NCBI GenBank assembly: GCA_046295175.1
Contig: JBKBNY010000008.1
Coordinates: forward strand, 1 to 64,000
DNA: 64,000 nucleotides
Source: JALOLV01 sp046295175
Lineage (GTDB): Bacteria > Bacteroidota > Bacteroidia > Cytophagales > Spirosomataceae
Direction of reading: 5' to 3'
Shown: positions 26,389-35,118 of the stretch, in pieces
How positions within the stretch are numbered: position 1 is the stretch's first letter
Layout of the letters: every line of letters starts with the position of its first letter
Translations under genes and position numbers: made by a program
Notes under the pieces: model-generated
The model's input: only the letters and a program-made list of their open reading frames with translations
Told to the model about the DNA's origin: nothing
The model's database searches: none

Positions 26389-27660
26389 ATGAATAGATTT
26401 CTAACCATCGCTCTTGTATTAGTAGTGTTTTGTGCTTCGGCCCAACGAAAATCTCGTAAAACCGAACAACAAAATCAAAATACACCAACCAAACCTTTGG
26501 TACTCAAACCCGTCGTAAGAGCCATCAGCAGTAAGTATATCATCAAAGATTCTACCGCTGTCAGGATTTTCTTGGAGTGCGATATTGAATACCTAAAACC
26601 CGAAAATGTACTTCAACAAGTAAAAGAACATTTCAGGATAAGCTGGCTGGTACAACCCGACTACGGCGTACGAGAGCGATTGGCTTACGGAAAACTCGAA
26701 CTCAATGAGCAAAACTGTTTTTTGAGAGACGAAAAACTGATTCTGACCTTTGAGGTTCCGAAAGTCAGAACGTATCCAACTGGATTGCTCTTGACCGAGA
26801 TTTTTGAATTAGAATCTGCTAAAAAAGCAACCAACGACCTCACGATTAATTTCTACGGTAATCACCTGAGCGACCGATACGCATTGTTTTTGACAGATTT
26901 GAATACTCCGACATTCAGAAACTACATTAATCAGCAAGAAACTTTCCAGATTAGGAGCATCAATGCCGTGCCGAGCGATGTTTTTTTGGTAAGGTATCAA
27001 CACGAATTTGAGCCAGCACAATCGCCAATGGCAACTACGCTTCGCCCGTTGCCTCGCAGTATGAAAATCGAGCAGGTAGTTAAGGCTCGTACAAACGAAC
27101 CCATCAAACTCGAAAAAGAAGGGCTTTATATGGCCGTAGAAGACACCGCCACTATGCGAAACGGCTTTGGGTTTGTTTTGGTAGATAATCGATTCCCGAA
27201 ACTTACTCGCCCCGAGAAATTGGTAAAGCCAGTACACTACATGAGCAGCAATAAAGAGATTCAGGCATTGGCCGAAAACCCTAATTTCAAACAAGCACTC
27301 GACCGCTATTTTTTGAGCCTAACGAGCGGAAATCAGGTTTTGGCGAAGCGAATCATCAAATCTTACTACACCCGTGTAGAAGATGCAAATAGGCTATTTA
27401 CAAGCTACAAAGAAGGCTGGAAAACCGATAAAGGCATGGTTTATATCATTTTGGGGCCTCCAAACAAGGTACAGCGTAGTAGAGACCGAGAAATTTGGCT
27501 ATATTCGCAGAATCAAAATTTCTCAGAAATTATCTTTACATTTAATCGCAAACCAAACCAATTTACGGAAAACAATTATGAGCTTGTTCGTTACCCCGAA
27601 TATCAAGCCTATTGGTATCCGTTTGTAGAAGCATGGAGAACAGGAAACGTACTGGAGTAG
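26389..27660 (+). CDS. GWxTD domain-containing secreted protein
   Basis: 423 residues. Signal peptide MNRFLTIALVLVVFCASAQ. Middle region of beta-strand character, C-terminal GWxTD domain with EGWKTDKGMVYIILGPPNKV, REIWLY and a final aromatic-rich stretch. These envelope proteins are conserved in Bacteroidota without known function. The 3' end overlaps rlmB by 28 bp. Confidence 0.9.
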   Translation: MNRFLTIALVLVVFCASAQRKSRKTEQQNQNTPTKPLVLKPVVRAISSKYIIKDSTAVRIFLECDIEYLKPENVLQQVKEHFRISWLVQPDYGVRERLAYGKLELNEQNCFLRDEKLILTFEVPKVRTYPTGLLLTEIFELESAKKATNDLTINFYGNHLSDRYALFLTDLNTPTFRNYINQQETFQIRSINAVPSDVFLVRYQHEFEPAQSPMATTLRPLPRSMKIEQVVKARTNEPIKLEKEGLYMAVEDTATMRNGFGFVLVDNRFPKLTRPEKLVKPVHYMSSNKEIQALAENPNFKQALDRYFLSLTSGNQVLAKRIIKSYYTRVEDANRLFTSYKEGWKTDKGMVYIILGPPNKVQRSRDREIWLYSQNQNFSEIIFTFNRKPNQFTENNYELVRYPEYQAYWYPFVEAWRTGNVLE

Positions 27661-28442
27661 CCCAAGGTTCAAAATTCAAGAATCAGAAATATAGAAATTT
27701 TAGTCAAGGTCCAAAAGCCTCAAAGCCAAACATAGTTTTTGGGGTGCAATCTGTAACCGAGACACTCAGAAGCGAAAAAGAAATCGATAAAATATTGATT
27801 CAGCGTGAATTTGGTCATGCCGAAATCGAAAAATTAGCCCGTGAACGCGAGGTTCCTGTACAGAGAGTTCCGTCTGAGAAATTGGATAGAATTACTGGCA
27901 AAAACCACCAAGGCATCATTGCTTTCGTATCGTCGGTTAATTACGCCAAACTATCGAATGTCGTTGCCGATATTTTCGAAAAGGGCGAAACTCCCCTACT
28001 CTTAATCTTAGACCGAATCACCGATGTCCGTAACTTTGGGGCAATCGCCCGTACGGCCGAATGTTCGGGGGTTCACGGAATCGTTGTACCCGCCAAAGGT
28101 GGAGCCCAAATCAACGAAGATGCCATGAAGACCTCTTCGGGTGCATTAAACTACATTCCAGTCTGCCGCGAGAACAGCCTCGAAAAAGTGGTCGAAGAAT
28201 TACAGATGTCGGGTATACAAATTGTTGTCTGCACCGAAAAAACCGAAGATTCAATCTACGAACCCGACTACACAATCCCGACGGCAATCATAATGGGTTC
28301 AGAAGAAGACGGTGTCTCAGAAGACATCATTCGTCTATCAAATGCCCGAGCCAAAATCCCGATGAAAGGTCAAATCGGCTCTCTGAATGTATCGGTAGCC
28401 ACTGGAATCATCCTTTATGAAGCCGTAAGACAAAGAGGATAA
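27633..28442 (+). CDS. rlmB: TrmH-family 23S rRNA 2'-O-methyltransferase (RlmB-like)
   Basis: 269 residues from the ATG at 27633 (a TTG lies 21 bases upstream). RNA-binding N-terminal domain (VFGVQSVTETLRSEKEIDKILIQ, in parts) and a SPOUT domain with the three motifs LLLILDRITDVRNFGAIARTAEC (first motif; Asn and Arg visible), IIMGSEEDGVS, and IPMKGQIGSLNVSVATGIILYE (knotted SAM site). Expected to methylate G2251 of 23S rRNA. Overlaps the GWxTD gene. Confidence 0.92.
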   Translation: MENRKRTGVAQGSKFKNQKYRNFSQGPKASKPNIVFGVQSVTETLRSEKEIDKILIQREFGHAEIEKLAREREVPVQRVPSEKLDRITGKNHQGIIAFVSSVNYAKLSNVVADIFEKGETPLLLILDRITDVRNFGAIARTAECSGVHGIVVPAKGGAQINEDAMKTSSGALNYIPVCRENSLEKVVEELQMSGIQIVVCTEKTEDSIYEPDYTIPTAIIMGSEEDGVSEDIIRLSNARAKIPMKGQIGSLNVSVATGIILYEAVRQRG

Positions 28443-28507
28443 ATATTGGCACAGCCTTTGCCATACATCTGCCATAAACCTAATAATCAAAAAATCATTA
28501 GAATATT

Positions 28508-29047
28508 ATGGCAAATGTAATTCTTGGTATTGGTTCACGCGTCAAGCATCCAGAATACGGCTTGGGTGTTGTTACCAACTTCAAATCAGAGTTTTACTAC
28601 ATTACTTTTGTAGATTTCGGCACTAAAAATATCAAAACCGATTATCCTCTCGAAATCATCGAAGCAGTCGAACCAGCCAGCGATTCGGTCAGTCTTTTTG
28701 ATGTCGAGAGAAGCCTCACCAAAATCCTCCAGAAGTGGATGGATAGCACCGAGATTGTCCCGCTGGGCGACCGTTGGAAAGGTGGTAAAATGATTTTGAA
28801 ACCAGGCAGAGCCGATTTAGCATCAAAAGAAATTCCGATTGATTCGTTTTTTCATAAAATCGTGATGATGCGAGATAGACTTCGGGTCTTAGAACAACGG
28901 GTAAATTCGAGCAATTTGGAAGACGAAGAAAAAGTAAATATCCAGCAATATATTACTCGTTGCTACGGCTCAATGACGACTTTCAATGTATTATTCAAAG
29001 AACCACAACATCAGTTTGTAGGCGATAAAGGATTAGTAGAAGCATAA
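28508..29047 (+). CDS. Conserved hypothetical protein with SH3/tudor-like N-terminus
   Basis: 179 residues. The start LGIGSRVKHPEYGLGVVTNF resembles the small barrel at the C-terminus of UvrD/PcrA helicases, which contacts RNA polymerase. The rest is helical, with WKGGKMILKPGRADLASKEIPID and a C-terminal coiled region. No catalytic motif seen. Function unknown. Confidence 0.65.
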   Translation: MANVILGIGSRVKHPEYGLGVVTNFKSEFYYITFVDFGTKNIKTDYPLEIIEAVEPASDSVSLFDVERSLTKILQKWMDSTEIVPLGDRWKGGKMILKPGRADLASKEIPIDSFFHKIVMMRDRLRVLEQRVNSSNLEDEEKVNIQQYITRCYGSMTTFNVLFKEPQHQFVGDKGLVEA

Positions 29048-29049
29048 AC

Positions 29050-29080
29050 AAAAAGGATTCCCATCAAGGAATCCTTTTTT
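29050..29080. terminator. Bidirectional terminator between convergent genes
   Basis: AAAAAGGATTCC-catcaa-GGAATCCTTTTTT. Serves the hypothetical gene on the plus strand and dapF on the minus strand. Confidence 0.85.
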
Positions 29081-29111
29081 ATGTAAAATCAAGAAATCAT
29101 TTCAGTCAAGG

Positions 29112-29873
29112 TCAAAATTCGCCCTCAAAAACCTTAACAGCAGGCCCAATCAGATAAACTTCTTTGAAATCTTCATCAAATTTTACTCTCAAATTACCAC
29201 CTTTTGTAATCACTTTTAGCGGGCTTTTCATTCCGTGACGCATAAAAGCCGACAATGCACACGCCGTTACGCCAGTTCCGCACGAATACGTTTCGTCTTC
29301 TACACCACGCTCATAGGTGCGTACATAAATCGTTTCGGCATCAATCATCTGCACAAAATTTACGTTTGTTCCGCCTCGCTTCGCCCATTCCTCCGAATAT
29401 CGTATTTTTCGACCTTCTCCAAAAACATCAACTACTTCAATATCAGACACATAAGCCACATAATGCGGCGAACCGGTGTTCATAAAATCGTAGTCATCGT
29501 GGCGTTCGATTGAATGAACCTCACCCATTTTCAAGTGAATTTCATCCGAATCGGCATCTGCTAAATGCTCACCATCAACGGCGATAAATTTGGTTGAGTC
29601 TTTAAAAACACCCAAATCCTCGGCAAATCGAACGGTACATCGTCCACCATTTCCACACATACTTCCTTCACGACCATCGGCATTGAAGTAAACCATTCTA
29701 AAATCGTATTCGGCATCGTTCTGAAGCAGAATCAGTCCATCGGCTCCAATCCCAAAACGACGATGACAGAGATTTTCGATTAATTTTTGGTCAATCGGAA
29801 AAGTCTTTGAGCGGTCGTCAATCATCACGAAATCATTGCCCGTACCTTGATATTTATAGAATTTTGTCGGCAT
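29112..29873 (-). CDS. dapF: Diaminopimelate epimerase
   Basis: 253 residues from the ATG at 29873 (a TTG-initiated extension from 29903 would start inside the promoter). Converts LL- to meso-diaminopimelate for lysine and peptidoglycan. Two-fold repeated domain with the catalytic Cys pair in GSMCGNGGRC and YSCGTGVTAC; KYQGTGNDFVMID at the N-terminus is the substrate loop. Good promoter at 29901-29908. Confidence 0.96.
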   Translation of the reverse strand: MPTKFYKYQGTGNDFVMIDDRSKTFPIDQKLIENLCHRRFGIGADGLILLQNDAEYDFRMVYFNADGREGSMCGNGGRCTVRFAEDLGVFKDSTKFIAVDGEHLADADSDEIHLKMGEVHSIERHDDYDFMNTGSPHYVAYVSDIEVVDVFGEGRKIRYSEEWAKRGGTNVNFVQMIDAETIYVRTYERGVEDETYSCGTGVTACALSAFMRHGMKSPLKVITKGGNLRVKFDEDFKEVYLIGPAVKVFEGEF

Positions 29874-29900
29874 CAATTTTTGTAAAATTTCTTTTAGTTG

Positions 29901-29908
29901 CAAAAATA
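29901..29908 (-). promoter_or_regulatory. dapF promoter -7 box
   Basis: TATTTTTG on the minus strand (TAnnTTTG), 27 bases upstream of the ATG at 29873. Confidence 0.55.
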
Positions 29909-29966
29909 TTCAATTCGCTTTTATTCTCACTATTTTGTAATTCAACAATTTTTTCTGAGAATTAAT

Positions 29967-30176
29967 TTTAGGACTTTCGCTTCAATTATTTTTTTGTCCC
30001 ATTGGGACACTATATCGGTAGAAAAGTATGTCTTTTTGGGATTTTAAGTCTCGTAGGGACGATATATCATCCCTACGGGACTTATTTTGAAAAAGATTTT
30101 ATTTTTTTCTACCGAGCGTCGGACGCCGATATGCTATCCCTAACGGGATTATTTATAGCCAAACGAAAGTCCTAAA
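29967..30176. mobile_element. 210-bp MITE-like palindromic element
   Basis: Exact 13-bp terminal inverted repeats: TTTAGGACTTTCG at 29967-29979 and CGAAAGTCCTAAA at 30164-30176. Inside are nested palindromes: GTCCCATTGGGAC, a long central one (about 30046-30083, TCCCTACGGGA core) and ATCCCTAACGGGAT, plus TCGGTAGAAAA facing TTTTCTACCGA. No ORF. Together with 30177-30237, in which nothing is seen, it fills the dapF-island interval. Confidence 0.75.
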
Positions 30177-30237
30177 TTTATTTCTGAAGTCAAATTTATG
30201 GGTATTATTTGGGGAATTGATTCATAAAAAATATTGA

Positions 30238-30344
30238 ATTACCACGCTAAAATGCAGGTTTTTAGAGAGAATAAGCAAAAATAAAAAAGCATAATTGACT
30301 GAATATCAACTAATTACACTTTTACCTTGTTGTGAGAGACGGAA
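30238..30344. repeat. Left 107-bp direct repeat, degenerate tRNA-Phe 3' end (att-like)
   Basis: Aligns without gaps to 41030-41136, identical at roughly four positions in five. Shared blocks include CGCTAAAATGCAG, GACTGAATATCAA versus AACTGAATATCAA, and GACGGAA, which in the right copy belongs to the tRNA-Phe T-stem. The terminator stem is decayed here. It ends 8 bases from the lanB stop codon. Confidence 0.75.
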
Positions 30345-30352
30345 GAAGCCAT

Positions 30353-33300
30353 TTATAACAAGTGTAAATGTCTTATTGGGATGTATTTCTTGACTAAAAA
30401 ATGATAAATTAATAATTCGGAAGCTCTTTGATTAGAGTAAAACAAACGATTGACAAACATGTGGATATAACTTGAAAGTAAATCGAAAATCTTACTCATA
30501 TTATTATCATTTTGTATGATGATGTCTCTTGCTAATGACTGAATATAAAAAGGGTCATTATAAAAATCAAAATCTATTTTTGCAAAATCACGGTATTTAA
30601 TGTTTAAGCTTTTTCGAAGATTTGATTCATCTCCAAATTCACTTAGGAAACTCTTCTGCATCATTTCAACAAACTTGAGTTTATCTTCTAATTTTAATTC
30701 AAAATTTTCAAAATAAGCATTAATGTGCCTCATGGCGAATTGAATATACTCATTTTCATCTTTATTTTGAGCAATAAAATCAATGACTGACAAGCTATCT
30801 GCTGCAAAAATTGCCTCACTTGTCTCCATCGTTTCGGCTCCATAGCGTTCGATTTCTCGTTTATATGTATCAATTTGTATTTTGTGGATTACTCCATTTT
30901 CTAAAAAAATATTTAGCGATTCATAAACGGATTCAATAACGTGTGTGTAGAAAAAATTAGCTGGATTACCTCTAAATCGAAGCCTCAAATGAGGCTCTGG
31001 GTCTTGGTAACGTACAAAAAAGAATGAATCAATAATTTTATCTTGATACAAGTCATTTACTATTACTCTAATTTGATTTTTGAGTAATTCATCGGCAGTC
31101 AGTTCGCCACAATAGATTTTGAAATACACCCACTCGCTACCTATCGAAAAAAGACGTTTTGTATTTTCTTTATTTGATTTCAAAACAGATTTAACTGCCT
31201 GATAATCAGTCATTTTAAATGGAACAATCACCTCATTCAGAAAATTCCCTTTTGCGGTTTTCAAAAAAGAATTTTCAGGATTTATGAATGTTTCTTTCAA
31301 CTTAATTTGAGCGTTTTTTTGCCAAAGTTCCATCAATATTTTAAGACATATTTCATTTTCAAAATCCATCCAAAGTTCATTATCTCCTTCTGAAATAGTA
31401 ACATAACGAGGGATTTTAAATTGACTTTGTATCTCTTTCAATCTCGTAATATTGACCTCTGATTTTTTAAAATCAAAATCATCAATTTTGAGATTCCAAA
31501 TGGCAGGTGAAAGGATGATATTTTGATAACGAACCCGAGGTAAAAAAGTCTGTTTAGTAATAATATTCCAATGCCAATGAACATTTAGGCATTCGTGAGC
31601 AGTTTGCAAATCTGCTAAAAAATTATAAATACTCAATCCATTTTCAAAATTATGGGCACAAGAAAGTCTTGGAATTACTCTTTTATTAAGCCTTTTTGAA
31701 CGTAAAATTATTTCGCCCTCGTTAGAAGCAGAAACCATTAAATCCTCAATCAAGATTTGATTTGATGTTGGAAGATTAGAGGGTGTTTGATAAAGGATTT
31801 CATAATCTCGATAGGATGGACGACTACTGATATTTCCTATACGAGCGTCTGGTAAGTGTACGATTTCAGCATAAATTACATCTTCATTTTGTTGAGATTC
31901 GTATTCGGCACATTGTTTTAATTTTTCATGCAAATTCTGATTTCCATTTCCAAATCGCCCCATCAACGACAAGGCCGATGGTCCAGCCATTGATTTGAGT
32001 TCAAATGTATAACTATAATCCTTTTCCGCATAAAATGCTCCGAAAACATATCCATTTGAAGGCAATTTAGTATTATATTCTGTATGTTTTTGAGCTAATA
32101 ATTCTAAGTCTTTGTCAGTTAGTGTAATTTCAAAATCTTGCTTTCGGAGTGCTTCGGTATATTTATTTAAGGTAAATTGTTTCCAATAATTCAATACGAT
32201 ATTTTGTGGTTGTTCGATGTTATGCTTAATGTCCTCGAGCATTGCCGAACTTTTGGGTTTATCAGAAGCAAAAAGTCCATAACCAATACCAATTTCGTTG
32301 TCAAGAGCCAATGTTAGCGGTATTTCACGAGTTTCGTAGCGTTCGATAAAACGCTTTTTGAAGTCTTCGAGATTGGATAAATAATTACCATGATTGATGA
32401 CTAAAAGAGCCTCCATTTTTTTAGTCAAATCTTTGATAATTGTATTTGAAATTGTATTTGTAGAAGTGTTAAAAAATAAATCAGTTTGTAGAATGTCTTG
32501 GTAAGAATTGCCCGTAAGGCGGTTTAAAATACTTTGTATTTGTTGGAAATTTTGGATAGAATTTTCAGATTCATTTAGAAGAACTCTCATTTCTTTTAAT
32601 GAATCTAAAACATCATCATTAATACGGATTTTGCTCAATTTTTGAATTAAATTACTTAAAAAATCATTACCTGTTATAGTTGGCTCTATTTCTGAAATTA
32701 GGATTTGTTCATCAATTAATTGATTAATAAATTGTTCTGCATCTTCGTACGAGATTTCTTCATTTGTAATAAAATTGATTAATTCATCAATCAGAATGCC
32801 TTTTTGGGCATTTCTCAAGATAATTTTTACAAATTCAGAATTCTCAAATGAACAAATAGAATAACTACGCTTTCCATCTTGAATCAAATAAAAAAGATAA
32901 TGAAACTTATCATTGATTTGATAAATTGTGTTATTGGGGTAAAACTTGATTTGTCGCCTGATGGATTGATTACGTAACAAAGTATTGACTATTTCGACTA
33001 AATAATTGTTGTCTATACGATTGTACTTGTTTAATTCATTTTCTTCAAAATCAATAGTTGTTTCATCTGCAAACTGCCCAACAGCACAACCTGCAAACAT
33101 TCCGTAAGGTGTACAACGGCTGCACGCTCGAAGATAATATTTGAAAAGGGTCTGAATTAATTTACTTTTCTCAGTAATTACCTCACCATTCAACCATGAC
33201 TTAAAACGCTGATAGAGATTTGGAGAAGCAATAAATACTGCCTCTTCGAGTAATTTTTGTGAAAAAACTTTTCGCAAAAATACTTCTGCCTCAATGACAT

Positions 33301-33388
33301 TAGGGCAAGTATCATTTAGGCAAAAAAGCCCATCGATTGGCAATAGATGCCTACGAAGTAGATAAAAATCAAAGAATTGGATAGCCAT
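30353..33388 (-). CDS. lanB: Full-length class I lantibiotic dehydratase (LanB-type)
   Basis: 1011 residues, full family length. Enzymes of this type use glutamyl-tRNA to glutamylate Ser/Thr of a precursor peptide (N-terminal Lant_dehydr_N domain, here to about residue 690) and then eliminate glutamate to leave dehydroamino acids (C-terminal SpaB_C/thiopeptide-type domain, about 745-1005). Visible are RCTPYGMFAG at 91-100, AGPSALSLMGRFG, WVYFKIYCGELTAD, RYQDPEPHLRLRFRG and DTYKREIERYG. Last gene of lanA-receiver-lanB; it starts 5 bases after the receiver stop. No LanC cyclase gene is found in the island. Confidence 0.92.
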   Translation of the reverse strand: MAIQFFDFYLLRRHLLPIDGLFCLNDTCPNVIEAEVFLRKVFSQKLLEEAVFIASPNLYQRFKSWLNGEVITEKSKLIQTLFKYYLRACSRCTPYGMFAGCAVGQFADETTIDFEENELNKYNRIDNNYLVEIVNTLLRNQSIRRQIKFYPNNTIYQINDKFHYLFYLIQDGKRSYSICSFENSEFVKIILRNAQKGILIDELINFITNEEISYEDAEQFINQLIDEQILISEIEPTITGNDFLSNLIQKLSKIRINDDVLDSLKEMRVLLNESENSIQNFQQIQSILNRLTGNSYQDILQTDLFFNTSTNTISNTIIKDLTKKMEALLVINHGNYLSNLEDFKKRFIERYETREIPLTLALDNEIGIGYGLFASDKPKSSAMLEDIKHNIEQPQNIVLNYWKQFTLNKYTEALRKQDFEITLTDKDLELLAQKHTEYNTKLPSNGYVFGAFYAEKDYSYTFELKSMAGPSALSLMGRFGNGNQNLHEKLKQCAEYESQQNEDVIYAEIVHLPDARIGNISSRPSYRDYEILYQTPSNLPTSNQILIEDLMVSASNEGEIILRSKRLNKRVIPRLSCAHNFENGLSIYNFLADLQTAHECLNVHWHWNIITKQTFLPRVRYQNIILSPAIWNLKIDDFDFKKSEVNITRLKEIQSQFKIPRYVTISEGDNELWMDFENEICLKILMELWQKNAQIKLKETFINPENSFLKTAKGNFLNEVIVPFKMTDYQAVKSVLKSNKENTKRLFSIGSEWVYFKIYCGELTADELLKNQIRVIVNDLYQDKIIDSFFFVRYQDPEPHLRLRFRGNPANFFYTHVIESVYESLNIFLENGVIHKIQIDTYKREIERYGAETMETSEAIFAADSLSVIDFIAQNKDENEYIQFAMRHINAYFENFELKLEDKLKFVEMMQKSFLSEFGDESNLRKSLNIKYRDFAKIDFDFYNDPFYIQSLARDIIIQNDNNMSKIFDLLSSYIHMFVNRLFYSNQRASELLIYHFLVKKYIPIRHLHLL

Positions 33389-33393
33389 AACGG

Positions 33394-33756
33394 TTAATCA
33401 TCTACGATTTCGATAAATCTTTCGACTGCTTGACTGAAAGTTTCAATCGAAAAGGGTTTATTCAGGAAGGAGACAACATCCAAAGGGACGTTGACCATCT
33501 GAGTTGGAAATACAGAGGTGACAATCACACATCGCTGATGGGATACGAGAGAGTAAAAAGCACTTTCTTGGTGGATTGGTACTGATTGTAAATCAAGAAT
33601 GAGTAAATTTACTTTTTCTTTTTCGATAAAGTCAAGAGCTTCTTCAGCATAAGAGCATACCCAAGCGATTTCGAGAAATGGAAACCGCTTGAGATAGCCC
33701 CGAAGCATTCGTTCGGATAATAATTCGTCTTCGACTATTCCACAAGTATAAGTCAT
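33394..33756 (-). CDS. Stand-alone response-regulator receiver protein
   Basis: 120 residues, only a CheY-like receiver: acidic pocket VEDE at 8-11, phospho-acceptor Asp in LLILDLQ, switch Thr/Ser in VIVTSVF, and Lys in FLNKPFS. There is no LytTR or HTH output domain. It sits between the precursor gene (ATG 3 bases after that stop) and lanB (5 bases before), so it is made with the biosynthetic enzyme. It may titrate or modulate the LytS/LytTR pair upstream, or act through protein contacts. Function inferred from position only. Confidence 0.85.
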   Translation of the reverse strand: MTYTCGIVEDELLSERMLRGYLKRFPFLEIAWVCSYAEEALDFIEKEKVNLLILDLQSVPIHQESAFYSLVSHQRCVIVTSVFPTQMVNVPLDVVSFLNKPFSIETFSQAVERFIEIVDD

Positions 33757-33759
33757 AAT

Positions 33760-33891
33760 TTAGAAAAAAGTAGGAATTGCAGGTACACTAAATCTCCAAG
33801 GACAATTTTTGTCACTTTTTGAGACAGCCGTATTTGTGCTGTTGAATTTAAAAACGATGTGTTTGTTTAGCGTAAGTTTTTGATTTTTCAT
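33760..33891 (-). CDS. lanA: Lanthipeptide-type (LanB substrate) precursor peptide
   Basis: 43 codons read directly from the sequence: ATG at 33891, TAA at 33762-33760. The N-terminal leader KLTLNKHIVFKF (residues 5-16) resembles the L.L.K..I..L leader of Bacteroidota class I lanthipeptide/natural-product precursors. The C-terminal part is rich in dehydratable residues (Ser18, Thr19, Thr21, Ser24, Ser26, Ser35, Thr41), with a single Cys30 followed by PWRF, and ends in Phe-Phe. There is no signal peptide and no double-Gly site. Three bases separate it from the receiver gene, with lanB next; a TACTTTTG promoter and TCGAA operator lie upstream. Precursor role inferred from sequence and position. 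Confidence 0.78.
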   Translation of the reverse strand: MKNQKLTLNKHIVFKFNSTNTAVSKSDKNCPWRFSVPAIPTFF

Positions 33892-33939
33892 TTTTTTTCA
33901 AATTTTTGATTTTTAAAACTGATTATTAAAATAATTAAT

Positions 33940-33947
33940 CAAAAGTA
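33940..33947 (-). promoter_or_regulatory. Promoter -7 box of the lanA operon
   Basis: TACTTTTG (perfect TAnnTTTG), 48 bases before the lanA ATG. The -33 position reads TTTA rather than TTTG, which suits a promoter that needs an activator. Confidence 0.6.
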
Positions 33948-33971
33948 AGAAGTGTAAAAGCATATATAAAT

Positions 33972-34002
33972 TATTTTCGATTGATGTGTTGTTAACTTCG
34001 AC
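33972..34002 (-). promoter_or_regulatory. Putative LytTR operator of the lanA operon
   Basis: Minus-strand direct half-sites GTCGAAG and ATCGAAAATA, 22 bp apart (two helical turns), ending 24 bases upstream of the -7 box. The same arrangement, with identical half-sites, occurs at 36039-36069. LytTR regulators typically bind pairs of direct repeats at this spacing. Confidence 0.6.
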
Positions 34003-34011
34003 CAATCAATT

Positions 34012-35118
34012 TTATCGAAGTTTTAAATACAATTTTACCTTATACGTATCATTAGTATTTTCAATATCAAATTGATAGGCATCAGGATAGAGCATATCCA
34101 AACGTCTTCTGACATTCAAAATCCCTAATCCGCCTTGGTTGATTTCATCTTTCATCTTTTGAGGTTTACTATTTTCTATTGTGAAATTTAGATTTTTACC
34201 TTCGACCACAATATCTATATTTACCCAAGAAGCCTTGATATTATTACTGATACCATGTTTAAAGGCATTTTCGACGAAATTAATAAGTAGTAAAGGGGGG
34301 ATTTCCAGATTGCTTAAATTACCGTCAACACTATAGTTTATGACCGTACTCTTTTTATGACGCACTCGCTCTAATTCGACATAATCTGAGATAAACTGTA
34401 CCTCTCGGCTCAATGCCACTTGTTCATTATTGGCTTCATAGAGTGAGTAACGCATCAAATCAGATAGCTTCAAGATGATTTGTGCGGCCTTGGGTTCTGA
34501 ATTTACGACTATTGAGTAAATACTATTGAGTGTATTAAATAAAAAGTGTGGATTGACCTGAGATTTAAGATAATCTAATTCGAGTTTAATATTGGCTTTT
34601 TCGAGTTGAAGATTTTTTAATCTGAATGTAGAAATATCTATAAACAATTTTAAAACTATAGGAATTGAAATGTATAAAGCGTACCAGTAGGAATTATGCC
34701 AAAATGTATCTCTGGCAAAAATACCTTCCCAAAAACTAAATTTGTAGTAATATTTAACATAATTTACTCCAGCAATACTCGGAAAGAACCTATTCATTAA
34801 ACCGAGTGAGTAATAAGTAAGAGCATGAGTTGAAAAATATAAAAGTAGTATCAGTGAAAGAGAAAAAAGTATTCTCCCATGATTGAGTTGCTTTGATATT
34901 ACCCTTGTACTAAAAAAGAAAATAAATATTACCCAAAGAATATCTCTAACTGCCAGATAAAAAAACAATTCTAAATTATAATCATTTGGATGAAAATAAA
35001 ATTCAGCATTAAACCAAATAAATATAAACCAAGTTATCCAAAAGCAGCAGTGAACAATAATCCTGTTTTTGCCTTCGTAGGGATATTTTAGTAGTAAATT
35101 AGAAATACTGCTTATCAT
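34012..35118 (-). CDS. LytS/YehU-type sensor histidine kinase
   Basis: 368 residues. Four predicted membrane segments in 1-165 (around 20-40, 48-66, 82-105, 145-162), a short helical linker, then His_kinase (PF06580) with the phospho-acceptor His in NPHFLFNTLNSIYSI and an ATPase domain ending GGLGILNVRRRLDMLYP. No separate sensor domain, so the ligand is likely sensed in or near the membrane. The ATG overlaps the LytTR regulator stop (TAATG), so the two are coupled. Likely senses the peptide product or envelope stress (inference). Confidence 0.93.
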   Translation of the reverse strand: MISSISNLLLKYPYEGKNRIIVHCCFWITWFIFIWFNAEFYFHPNDYNLELFFYLAVRDILWVIFIFFFSTRVISKQLNHGRILFSLSLILLLYFSTHALTYYSLGLMNRFFPSIAGVNYVKYYYKFSFWEGIFARDTFWHNSYWYALYISIPIVLKLFIDISTFRLKNLQLEKANIKLELDYLKSQVNPHFLFNTLNSIYSIVVNSEPKAAQIILKLSDLMRYSLYEANNEQVALSREVQFISDYVELERVRHKKSTVINYSVDGNLSNLEIPPLLLINFVENAFKHGISNNIKASWVNIDIVVEGKNLNFTIENSKPQKMKDEINQGGLGILNVRRRLDMLYPDAYQFDIENTNDTYKVKLYLKLR

